Assembly: GCA_001692895.1 (NCBI GenBank)
Contig: KV748205.1
Location: forward strand, 1,364,001-1,428,000
Source: Cenococcum geophilum 1.58
Lineage: Eukaryota; Ascomycota; Dothideomycetes; Gloniales; Gloniaceae
Direction of reading: 5' to 3'
Length of the DNA: 64,000 nucleotides
Positions within the stretch are counted from its first letter, which is position 1, and every line of letters starts with the position of its first letter. The notes under the pieces were generated by a model. That model was not told the origin of the DNA. It saw nothing but the letters and a program-made list of their open reading frames with translations, and did no database searches. Positions 48,452 to 59,184 of this stretch are shown piece by piece. The position numbers were made by a program, and so were the translations under genes.

Positions 48452-48701
48452 TGTTAGCAACTTAGTCAATTAAGGCACGAGCACGGCAAGAGGGACGCGC
48501 AAGCCTGTACGATTGGTAGTCTATAAACGAGGATCTAAAGCTAGAGAAAGGAAAGGAGAAGAAGAGCAGCGCTAGTTAAAGTAGGGTTCTTTTTATACGG
48601 TCTTCTAGTCACATAACCGCGAAGTTCTGCCAAGTTCTGCCAACTAAGTTCTGCCAAGTTCTGCCAACCAAGTTCTGCCAAGTTCTGCCAGTGCCGTAAC
48701 A
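48452..48701 (-). repeat. 5' LTR (250 bp) of the inner gypsy element
   Basis: Starts TGTTAGCAACTTAG and ends GTGCCGTAACA, followed by the CCTCC duplication. Confidence 0.92.
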
Positions 48702-51700
48702 CCTCCTTAAGATCTAGTCCCTTAGATCTCTTAGCATTATAGTACCTTTTTATTCTCTTTTATACTGTTTTTACTAATTCTAAAAGGTCTATATAAAGAT
48801 TTATTAATATCTTTATTCTTTCTTTAGCTATGCTACTTATCTTCTTTACTTACTATGGTAATAATAATATTCTTAGCTTATATCCATAATTCGCCTTAAA
48901 TAGTAATATACCTATTCCCTCTTAAGGTATTGCATTATATATAAACTATATAACTAGTTATAACAATACCTAATTATTCTGCGCGTAATTAATATAGTGT
49001 CTTAGATACTACTCTAGTGTTTAATTAAATCTTTCTGTTTAACCGTCTATCTGCGGATAATATCTAGTAGAAGTTACTGCTCTAACTCCTTACTTCGCTA
49101 AGAATACCTCCTAAAATGCTGCTATAAATCTTAGGTCTCTGTCTAATATAATTTTACTTAGTACTCTATATCTTATAAATACTTCTTTAATATAGATTCT
49201 AGCGANATCTTNNGCTNATATNNCTTCTNTGNATGCTATNAAGTATCCCNACTTTATAAGCTTNTCTACTATNACTAAGATCGCGTTATAATCTTATCCG
49301 GTAATAGGATCTCTTAACTTTAGTAACTTAATAATAAAGTCCTATAATATAACCTCCTATAGTCTCTCTGGTATTTTAATAGGTTATAGCCCTCCGTATA
49401 GCTTATGCCTCGTTAATTTATTCCTTTAGCAATCTAAATATTCCTTTATAATTTTTCGTGCTAAGCCCTAGATTCCATTAATAATATACTCCTCTTAGAG
49501 TCTTAATACTAAGCCTATGGCTCCATTATATCCTTAGGTTATTCCTTTATAAAAATCTTCTATAAATTGCTTTACTATACTTTTTAGGATATACTTAGCT
49601 TCTTAATTTTTGTATATATCCGTCTGTAGATCTTCTAGCTATACTTCTAGAATTCTTTATACCTAAAAGCTTTCTAGTGTCTTATAGACTCTTTCTAGTT
49701 TATCATTTTCTTAAGTTGCTGCGATTTTTGGATAATTGTACCTAATTAATCTATCTATGTCTTTTCGCAGTAAAGCCCCTAATGGCTTTTTATTGTTCTA
49801 TAGTTTAACTTTCTAGCTTAGAGCGTCTGCTTATATATTATCTATACCCTTAGTATACTAAATCTCAAAATGGTATTTTATAAGCATTTCTGCCTATCTA
49901 ACCTGTCTTTAATTAAGTTCCTTTATTATTAGGAATCCTCTAAGGTTCTTATAATCCATCTTAACCACAAATAGTTTCTCTATGCCTTATAAGAATGCTC
50001 TCTATTTCTTAAGTACTGTAACTATACCTAATAACTCCTTATTATAGATGTTATAGTTTAACTCTAGTAGTATTATCTTCCGACTATAGTACGCTACTAG
50101 ATGCTATCTATCTTAATATCTCTATATAAAGTATACCCCTAGTATATAGTCTAATGCATTTATTTCTACAACCGTCTCTAGTCCTAGTTAATAGATCTTA
50201 AGAACTGGCTCCTAGGTAAACAATTTTTTGACTTTCTTAAAGAGTTCTCGCTGTTCCTTTCCCTATACCTATAGTTCTTCTTTCTTTATAAGTTATATAA
50301 ATGGTTTAATATCCTTTAACCATTATGCTATAAACCTTCTATAGTAATTATAAAACCCTAAAAACAATCTTAACTATATAACATTCTCTAGTTTCTACCA
50401 ATTTACTATGGCCTTAATCTTTTTTGGATCTATGCTAAGTTGGCCTAGTTTAATAATAAATCTAACAAAATTGGTCTTCTTGGTAAAGAACTCGCATTTC
50501 TTAATTGCTACTAGCATCTATTCTTCTTATAGTCTCTTTAANACNNATTTAACGTNTTCNCNGTNNTNTTCCTTANTTATTAAGTAGATAATANTATTAT
50601 TAAGNTATACTATAATAAATTTATCTAAGTATTCTCCTAATATATTATTAATACGCTTCTAGAACATTGCTAGTGCGTTTATAAGCCTAAATTATATAAC
50701 TAATAGTTTATATAGTCCTTCCTTTAACCTAAAGGCTGCCTTCTATTTATCGCCTTTCTTAATTCTAATCTAATAGTACGCCTACCTTAGATCTATCTTT
50801 ATAAAGATTTACGCGTTGCCTATCCTATCTTAGATTTTACTAATTAAGGGTAAAAGATACCTATCCTTTCTAGTAATGCTGTTTAACTATCTATAGCTAA
50901 TATACAGTCTTAGTTTGCCATTTTTCTTTGGTATAAATAGTACTGGATAACCCGCTAATAACTGCGATGGTCTAATATATTCCTTTTATAAGTTTTCTTA
51001 GATAAACTCTTTTAATACTCTACCTTCTTCTTTAGTAAGCTTATAGATTAGAAAGAACCTTAGACTTATTCCTAGTTCTAACTCTATCTTATAGTCCCAT
51101 GCTATATACTCTAACAGCTTTTTACTTTTTGGTAATTATAGTTTCTTGCCATATTTATAGTATCTCTTTAGTATATAACTTAGTCCTCTCTCTATTTCTT
51201 TATAGGTCGCTCCTACTTAGTACTATACTAACTTAGCTTACTATTACATCTTGTGGCGTTAAGTATCCCTAATATTGACCTAACCTATAACCCAATTAAT
51301 TTTTAAATTATATTTCTGTAACTAAGGCATTCCTAATACTACCTTATTATTTCCTAATAGTAATATATTAAAAGACATCTTAATTTATTTCCCTTTAGTA
51401 GTTAACTAAATAGGTCCTGTTTTAAGATTAATAATCCCTCCTCTATAGGTTATCGGATCTCCTAAAATTATCACTAATAGGTAAGGATGCTCCTTTTTCC
51501 TATATAGTAATCCTATTCTTTTAACTACTACTAGTAAGATATAGTTCCTTATTGCTCCACTATCTATTAATGCTTTAAACAGCTAATCTTGCTATTTAAC
51601 TCGTAAATTTAGGTGCTATCCTTAAATTCCTTTAAGGGTCTAAGGCTCTACCACTAGCTCCCTTTAGTCCTATAGGCCTCTACTTTTCCTAACTATTAGC

Positions 51701-54662
51701 TACTTAATCCTATTTATACTTAGTCTACCTTTAGCTAATACTTAGTTCGCTTTTTTTCTTTAATATACTATAAACACATATTCTCTAGGTATTCCTACCA
51801 CTATTATCCATCTAGGCATTCTTCCATAAGGAATCTTCCTGGCTAAAGTATTAAGTCTCCTAACTTCTAAACTTCTACTAGATGCCAGCTATGTATATAC
51901 TTAGTATTTTAATACTTTTATTCTTCTGCCAACCAATATATTCTTATAGGGTATTTTTAATGCTTATCCTTTAGTGCTCTGTATATATTATATATATTAT
52001 CCACGCATGCAATCTATACCAATATGTAATATGCTTAGTGCTTTAGGTTAACTCTTGGCTTATTTTCGTCCTTAAGTTTAAACCTCTGTTATATTAACCT
52101 AAACATTACAACTTTATTTATAGGTACTAAGATATGTCTCTTACTTCTCCAGTCCTCTAAACGCTCCTTTAGATCTTTTAATATTATAATTAAGGCTCCC
52201 TTAATGTAACTTATCGCTTTTTCCGTAATCGGGTAGTCTTAGATAACTTTCTTATCTAACTACATATAGAAATCTTCCTACTTATTATTATGCCTTTGCC
52301 TATACTACCTTTAGTATAGCTACTAGAGTAAATACGGTTTATTTATAAGGAAGTATCTTCTTATTACTATATTATGACAGCCCTTTATATGTTATTCTTT
52401 AAACCTAATTAGAATCCCTAGATCCTCTTTATTTTTCAGTTTAATAAGCCACTTAGCTCTTAGTGTGCCTACCCTAGGCCTATTAGTAATTCTTTATACT
52501 AGTACTCTATCCTTTATACGTCCTAATATACTAAATCTCTTATTTAGTTTCTACTCTTGCTATAAGGTAATTTTTGTTCTAAATTCCTCTATGGTTTCTT
52601 TCCTTTCGTGTCTTACAAGTAGATCCTTAAAGTCTTCTTACTTCTTAATCTTGGTATTAACTTTTTAATCTTTAGGCTAAACACTATATTCCCCTAGTAA
52701 GTCTTCTAAGTCTATATATCTGTTTCCCAGTCTAGTTACTATTTATGCTACAGATTCTCTAATCTTATTAATAGTCCTTATTTATATTTTAAAGTCTTAG
52801 TTCCATAGGATTCTTAATCCTAAACTCGCTTCTAACTTAAGCTTTGCTCCTGCCTTAGTCTAACTAGGCTTACTTAGTGTTCTTATCTCATCTTAAGAGT
52901 CTTAAATCTTACTTATCTTGTCTTGAGAATCTTATACCTATAGGAAACTCTATCCCGAGCTTATTTGTATATTTTTAAACTAAGCTACTACCCTGCTCTA
53001 TTAGTTACTATCCATTATAGGTCCTTAAGCTTGCCTTATCTTATCTTAAGAATCTTAGTTATCTCTTATCTTACTATAAGAATCTTAAGCCTTTGGCTTC
53101 TTACCTTTATTAAGTGCCGAAGTGGTTTACTATCCTATTTCTCTTACATCTTATAAAGCAATAAACATTATATCTAGTGGGGTCTTAATCCCTACTAATG
53201 TTCCCTATTCTGTAGTGGAATTATCCTTTACCTCTATTATAACATCTCTAAGGTCCGCATGCTTCTAGTAAGCTGCTTTCATTGCCTTATTATTATAAAA
53301 TATTTCACCTTTATTAAATTTATTGTCCTTAATATCCGATCTGCAAACTAGTTTATTAGTTCCTCTATACTCTATAGGTTTTAGCTCCTATAGCCAATAG
53401 CTTACACTATACTTAGCGTCTTTATAAATTTAGTATACGTTATTGTAACAAAACGCAAAACTTCTAATTAAACATTCTTTTGTTCCTCGTAGTACACTAT
53501 TATCCCTCTATATATATATATCTTCTGCTAGTTAAGTTCCCTTTATTACATAATAACTCTAACTATCTTTATAATCCCTCGCAAAATAATCCTATTTTCT
53601 ACAATTTATATAAACTCCATCTTTAAACTATTAACTTTGCTATAGAGTCCGCCTAAATGTCTTCTGCTACTAAGATCCCTAGTTTAGCCTCTACTCCTTA
53701 GTCCTATAATTACTAGATCCTTAACCTTTAGGTTTTTATAGTTTCTTACTCCATCTCTTATAGGTTTCTTTAGTACTACTTAGGTCTATTAGCTCTACGC
53801 CATACTATAATTTCTAACTTAGCTTTGGTTGTTGCGTACTTTATACCTTATATAACTATAGAACTCTATCTTAACCTCTTTTAGCCTGTTCCCTCTGGTA
53901 GATCTAATTATTAATCTTAATCGCTTAATCTATTAACTCTCTTAAAGTGTCCGCATCTTCTATTAGGATAATCGCGTCCTAGACTTTAGCCTTAAGTCCT
54001 TGCTTATACTATGCCATAAGCGCCCTATTATTCCACTTAACTTACATAGCTAATATCTGGAACTATATTGTATACTTAATTGCTAAGGTTTATTACGTAA
54101 TACTTTAGAGTTTCCTTTTCACTATAGTTGTTTCTTCTAGGTCTCTAAATATCTATATAAGTCGCTCTGCAAAACCTTCCTAACTTAAGAACATAAACCG
54201 CACTTCTTAGTTAGTGGTTATTATTCTATTCGCCTATATCTCCGTAAGATAAGGTTTAAACTACTTAAGTGCTTTTCCTAATAGGAATAGTCCTATATAG
54301 GCTATTCGATCTATAGGTATGGGTAGCTTTACCCCTTCTTATGTAACTTTAAAGTGCATTTACGTAAGAAATCCCTTAAGCTTTAATCTTTCTCCTAAGT
54401 ACCTCTTAATTAATAGTAATTTGATCTTTACTGCTCCTATCCTATTAACCCTTTCTTTTAGCGCCGTATTATTTGTTGTTAACTAGTTAACTATCTCTTA
54501 TAGCTGTCCGACCGTTATAGGTTATTATAAGTTAGTATCTGCTATACTGGTATTACCTCCTAACCTTAAAGTAGTTGCCGCCGTTAATGGCGTTATAGTG
54601 GCTGCTTTTGGTGGTATATTATTTAACTTTCTGTACTTATTACCGTAACTAGGTAGTAATTG

Positions 54663-55086
54663 TATAACGGAACCTTGTAGCAGGAACTACAATAGGCTCG
54701 TTATTAGGCTAGGTGTGTAGGTAAAGTAAGTTAAAGTTAATAACGTAATAATAACTGGTGGAGTGGTTGCCTAATAGATTAACTCTAATTATATTCTAAG
54801 AATTACTATAAGGAAGGAACTATCTAGGTAGGGACTAAGGGTCCTTAAATACACAACCGTACTCCTATAAAATCCTCCTTGTACGCGATATACGTATACT
54901 TTATCTACTCTGTTACGGATTATATAGATCCTATAGATTATATAGATTATATTATATAACCTCGGTTACTATTCCTCATCATATAGCTCTATCGGCTTTA
55001 TCCTAGACCGTACTTAAATTAACTAACTAGCTTCTTCCGACTCTTCCCTAAGTAGTCGTAATATTATACTTAAAGCGTCCGTAACA
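54663..55086 (-). repeat. 5' LTR (424 bp) of the outer gypsy element
   Basis: It ends CCGTAACA, keeping the ancestral CA terminus. GATAG follows directly. Confidence 0.9.
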
Positions 55087-55091
55087 GATAG

Positions 55092-56471
55092 CCCGCCTAT
55101 CTAAAACTATAAGGCTTCTCGCTTTAGGGTTACTTAGTACTATAACTTAGATAATAAACCGTATATACTTAATATATTGTATATAATAACACTAGATAAA
55201 CTGCGAAACTTACTAGGTATTAAAGAAGAAGATTTTCTTTAGTATACTCTTAGAATAAGGGAAAAGCTACTAGATATTAGTAGATTTAACGTAATTTTTA
55301 GAGTCTATATAGTAAAAGGGAAATAGTAATATTAAAATAAGGCTAGGATTGCCTAAAGATAATAACTTAGATGCGTAGTTACTTCCTTTAAGGTATATAG
55401 ATAATATTTTACTTTCTAAAATATTATAGTTATTACAGTTATAAAAAATATTGCGATTATTGCAGTTATAGAAAATATTACAACTATTATAGTTGCGGTA
55501 AATATTATAACTATTATAGTTATAGGAAATATTACACTTATTATAGTCGTGGGAAATATTATAACTATTGCAACCTTTATAGTCGCGGGAAATATTATAA
55601 ATATTATAGGAAATATTATAACTATTACAGTCGTAGGAAATATTGCGACCATTGCAGTCGCGGGAAATATTATAAATATTGTAGTCGTGGGAAATATTAC
55701 AACTATTGCAGTCGTGGGAAATATTATAACTATTGCAGTCGTGGGAAATATTACAACTATTACAGTTATAGGAAATATTATAATATTAAGATATAAGGTT
55801 GCTAAAGTGGCCCCGGGCTAGCGTAAAGAAGTATATATAAGCAGATTAGCGGATCTAGCTAAAATGACCCCGGGCTAGCCCCTAGGTAGCCCTAACTACT
55901 CTCCCGTTTTCCTGACGTACTTAACGCCTATCTTAATAGCATTCGCCCGCCTTAAGTAAGCCTTTATAACGGCACTGATTCTTTATTACTTTAACCTAGA
56001 ATTCTATATAGTAATAAAAGCAAACTCTTCTAACTACATAACGGCTAGTATTATATCTTAATATAATAAGTAAGGAGAGCTATACTTAGTAACTTACTTT
56101 TTAAAACAAATAGTTCCCGCTAAATATAATTATAAGATATATAATAAAGAACTGCTAGCGATTATATACTACTTTAAATAATAGCGGCCTAAACTAAAAA
56201 GAGCCGACTTCCTAATTAAGGTTCTTAGTAACTATAAGAATCTATAGTACTTTATAAATATAAAGCAGCTAAGCTATTAATAAGCTCGCTTATCTAAATA
56301 CCTATTCCGTTTCCGTTTTACAATTATATATATTATAGTACTAGTAGAAAATAGCGGATAGCTATAGTTACATAACTAGAGAATAGTATTAAAACCTTAC
56401 TCTAAGCTGCGTTGCTATTATCTTTCTTTTCCTTTCTCTAGCTCTAAATCTTCATTAATAGACAATCTAAA
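55092..56471 (+). mobile_element. Ty3-gypsy fragment (RNase H) on the plus strand
   Basis: From about 55895 a gypsy RNase H reads in one plus frame. It shows AFARLKxAFITALILYYFN, then a KYNYKIYNKELLAIIYYFK block (about 56112-56170), then NYKNLxYFINIKQLSYxQARLSKYL. Integrase is missing; soon after 56460 the sequence enters an LTR. Upstream, 55092-55415 has no assigned domain. The fragment was the target of the outer gypsy insertion (GATAG), so it is older. Confidence 0.7.
55434..55790. repeat. 27-bp minisatellite
   Basis: About 13 imperfect copies of AAATATTACAACTATTGCAG plus TCGTGGG. The period is nine codons, so both strands carry an open frame with a GNIxTIAVV-type repeat. These frames are by-products. 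Confidence 0.92.
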
Positions 56472-56765
56472 TTACGGGACGTAACTTAGTATATAAGATC
56501 GTGGGAACGTGGAAATATATAGGACATACCGACGTATTAACGCACTGACGTACTTAGTACATTTCTTAGCCGCAGTATTATGTATTTAAAGGACCACAGT
56601 CCCTACCTTAGATAGGTCTCTCTCTTTATAGTAAATCTTAGAATATAATTAGAGTTAATCTATTAGGCACCTACTTCGTAGTTAGATCTTATTATAATGT
56701 TTCTACCTATATACCCAGCTTATTAATAAGCCTACTATAATATTTCCTCTAAGGCTTTATTATAT
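56472..56765 (+). repeat. Degraded LTR of the outer gypsy family, opposite orientation
   Basis: Reverse-complement comparison with 41545-41968 shows the same ordered blocks. These are an ATTACGGGACG start, AGTCCCTACCTTAGATAG, TCTTAGAATATAATTAGAG, TTAATCTATTAGGCA, an ACCTATATACCCAGC block and a CTCTAAGGCTTTATTATA end. It is shorter than 424 bp because of deletions. It follows the plus-strand RNase H fragment, as a 3' LTR would after loss of integrase. Confidence 0.65.
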
Positions 56766-57051
56766 ATAGCACTTCTATATCTTATAGTATTATTATCTAT
56801 ATTATATACAGTTCGCAGCCTAATACTAAGCTCCTTATTAATTATATTAGGCCGCTACCTAAGCTAGAGGTATCTAATAATCTATACCTATTTTAAAAAA
56901 GGAAGGCCTTAACGTAGGCGAGGACGCGTAGAAACGATATCTATAACTATAAAAATACTAAAAGTTAGTATATAAGCTCTATTTTGTATATAGACTTAAG
57001 CCCTACGTGTAAATTAAGTAATTGCTAACAATAAAGTTAATTAATTGTAGG
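56766..57051. other. RIP-degraded stretch
   Basis: AT-rich, with no domain, repeat or boundary recognised. Confidence 0.4.
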
Positions 57052-57287
57052 TGTTAAAATCTCCGTATTTCTGGTAAGGGAAAACGGGGAGAATCATGCC
57101 AAGGATTGCGGGAATTTACGCATACGCCTGTCAGAATTAAACGAGAGGTGCTGACTAAGCTCTGAACACATTGCGAGGACGAAGTCCGCATGCAATCTAT
57201 ATAGACATCAGCCGCATCTACTGCATTACAAATCAATTAATATTCATCGTCTGCGTCATCTCTATCATCAATTAACCCCTTAAGACA
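57052..57287 (+). repeat. 5' LTR (236 bp) of a Ty1-copia element, little RIP
   Basis: Begins TGTTAAAATC and ends CCTTAAGACA. Composition is normal, with many intact CpG and CpA sites, unlike everything around it. A GCAACAGGTTATAAGC stretch follows about 60 bp downstream, as is common in copia leaders. The second LTR is outside the window. The reverse-strand open frame over 57054-57236 is not a gene. Confidence 0.6.
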
Positions 57288-58997
57288 GCTCCGCTGTGAC
57301 CTTATAACCTTATAATTGCAACAGGTTATAAGCCTAGGTAGCAACGCCTCTCCTAACTCGAAAATCGACCCCTAAAATAACCTTATCTACCTTAACCTTA
57401 ACGGCGCCTATATACAATCACAAGGCCGGTAAAATCGTCATCTTTAATAGAGACAACTTCGCAGATTAGGAGCGCACCTACAAGGTAGCCCTAATTATGG
57501 CAAAAGGATAGGATTTTATTACTAGTATAGAGGACCTAGCTTAAGTCAATTTAGCTAATAGGAGAAGAAGAAGGGGGAAAGCAAATGAAATTATCTTTAA
57601 CTCCATAAAAGACGACTATTAGGAAGAAATACGTACGATAATAAAGGAGTATAATATTTAGGGAATATAGGAAGGAATAAAGAAGTTTAATAAGGCTAAT
57701 AATAAGGTCTATATCTCTAGACTTTACAGGAAGTTCTACAGCACTATATTTAACCCTATAAAAATGCAAATTATTAAGTTTATCCATATACTAAATCAAT
57801 TTAAAATTAATCTAGCCTTAATATCTTAAGCACTTACTAACGACGATATTAAAGAGCAGCTTCTCTTAGCTCTTCTAAGTAATATTATATAGTAGAATGC
57901 AAAGACCTAGTGCCTATAAGATTAATAAGACCTTAAGAGTTATATTACCCTTCTTTAGGAGTAATAGACTGCTCTCCCTATATAATTATAAACTGCTACA
58001 CTTATATATAAGAGGAAAGACAAACCTAGGGGGAAAAGGGAAACTAAGGTCGAATAAGGGGCAGAGGTTATACTAGTAGATTTAATCATTCCTTACGTTA
58101 TAGCTTATTATCTTAAGTTAGTAAAGAGCTAAGACGACCAGAAAGAGATAAGTATTAAGTATACTATTAAAAAGGTTATTACTAGAAAAACTCTCCCCTA
58201 CTTAGATTATTCCAATTTAATAACGCTAAGAAGAGAGATTAAGGTGCCTCTAAGGTAGAGGAAGTAGGGAATATAGTAATAGCTAAGGAAAAATTCAATA
58301 GTAATTTAATCTACCTTAACCCTAACCCTAAACGTACTATACTTATAACAATATTACTAGCTTAGGCTCTCAACTTAAGAGCAACTAAGTACTTTATTAG
58401 TAACTAATTAGACCTAGTATACTTAAAGAGATAAAATATACCTTAATAGGTTTGTACTATAAATAAAATTATTATCCCTGCTATAGGCTATAGCTAAGTT
58501 TAAATCGGTAGCCTAAGGCTAAAAGACGTCTGGCTTATACCTTTATTAAAGACAATTAAGCTAATCTTAGTAAGGACTCTTACTTAGGAAGGCTACTTAA
58601 TTACATTTAACTTAGACAATTAAGCTACTAGTAAGTATAAATTAGGTATAATATTTAAGGCCACTATAAGGAATAACCTCTACGTACTATAAGAGCATTA
58701 TAAAGCACTTAATATAACAGTAAAAGTATATAATTTATAACCAAGCCTTAATAAAATAGATACTAAACTATAGCATTATTAAACTAAATACACAAATTAC
58801 AGCGACCTATTTAAGCTATAGCACTCCTTACTAGGCATAAAGCTTAAGAAAAGGGTAGTACTAGTTAGTAAAAGTATATACGAAGCTTATCTAGCTAGGA
58901 AGATATAAAAAATACTAAATAAGAAGACAACTAAGCGTAATAAGACACCTAGTTAAGGGCTATATTTTAATACTATAGGACAAATTAGTACATTAAT
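57288..58997 (+). mobile_element. Ty1-copia gag/protease part, cut by a gypsy insertion
   Basis: After the LTR, a plus-strand gag-like frame is readable around 57560-57830, with pieces such as KVYISRLYRKFY and MQIIKFIHILNQFKINLALIS. Protease to pre-integrase sequence follows at about 58340-58900, including IGSLRLKDVWLIPLLKTIKL and an LYKLWHSLLG-like stretch at about 58800. The element stops where the gypsy LTR starts at 58998; its remaining pol should lie beyond that element, outside the window. It is strongly RIPed. Confidence 0.65.
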
Positions 58998-59184
58998 TGT
59001 CACGGCACTAACCTAACGTATACTGTTTCATACTATCTCGTACTATTTCCTACTATTAGCTAGTCCACCACTAGTAACTTAGCGGCTAGCCCTACTATTT
59101 ATATACAATACCCCCTTTCCACCTTCTTCCCCTCTTTATACTATAACGTAGTTATTTAGTCTACTTTATTATAGCACTATAACA
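58998..59184 (+). repeat. 5' LTR (187 bp) of the terminal gypsy element
   Basis: Begins TGTCACGGCACTAACC and ends CACTATAACA. The start is shared with the candidate solo LTR at 4654-4840. The partner LTR lies beyond the window; TTAAT at 58993-58997 is the expected target duplication. Confidence 0.7.

Larger units (their letters stand above)
43115..48701 (-). mobile_element. Inner Ty3-gypsy retrotransposon, lightly RIPed, TSD CCTCC
   Basis: A 5587-bp element has 250-bp LTRs (43115-43364 and 48452-48701) with intact TG...CA ends and CCTCC outside both (43110-43114 and 48702-48706). It is read on the minus strand. Gag spans about 48249-47190 and ends in a zinc knuckle of which ACFSYGQKGYRVKDC remains (47262-47219). 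Protease lies near 47110-46900. Reverse transcriptase lies near 45960-45370, with ASPILFIKKLNRGLCFCIDY and YPLPLLDKTLA. Integrase lies near 44710-43990, with its zinc region at about 44650 and AYHPQTDG. An integrase tail with GNMVWV is near 43920. A polypurine tract adjoins the 3' LTR at 43365. RNase H is cut short after LILETDA (about 45090), so part of pol seems deleted. Single stops at Gln/Trp positions show moderate RIP. Confidence 0.92.
41545..55086 (-). mobile_element. Outer Ty3-gypsy retrotransposon, RIP-inactivated, TSD GATAG
   Basis: LTRs of 424 bp (41545-41968 and 54663-55086) are flanked by GATAG (41540-41544 and 55087-55091). The element reads on the minus strand, from gag near 54600-53500 through protease (ALIDSGA, about 51580), then reverse transcriptase (about 50945-50540). 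The RT shows VLFIPKKNGKLRL, a SYRxLNSITRKDRYLLP box and a degraded YLNNIIIY active-site box. RNase H follows at about 50200-49900, then integrase. A GDKVxLL-type integrase tail lies at 43110-43010, on the far side of the nested element. Subtracting the nested 5.6-kb element gives an original length of about 7.95 kb. A purine-rich tract abuts the 3' LTR at 41969. Stops at Gln/Trp sites are frequent. Confidence 0.9.

Noticed and set aside
55416..55821. Opposed ORFs with GNI-type repeats
   Set aside because: Both arise from the 27-bp minisatellite whose period is nine codons.
57054..57236. Minus-strand 60-codon ORF
   Set aside because: Lies wholly within the copia LTR and reads against the element.
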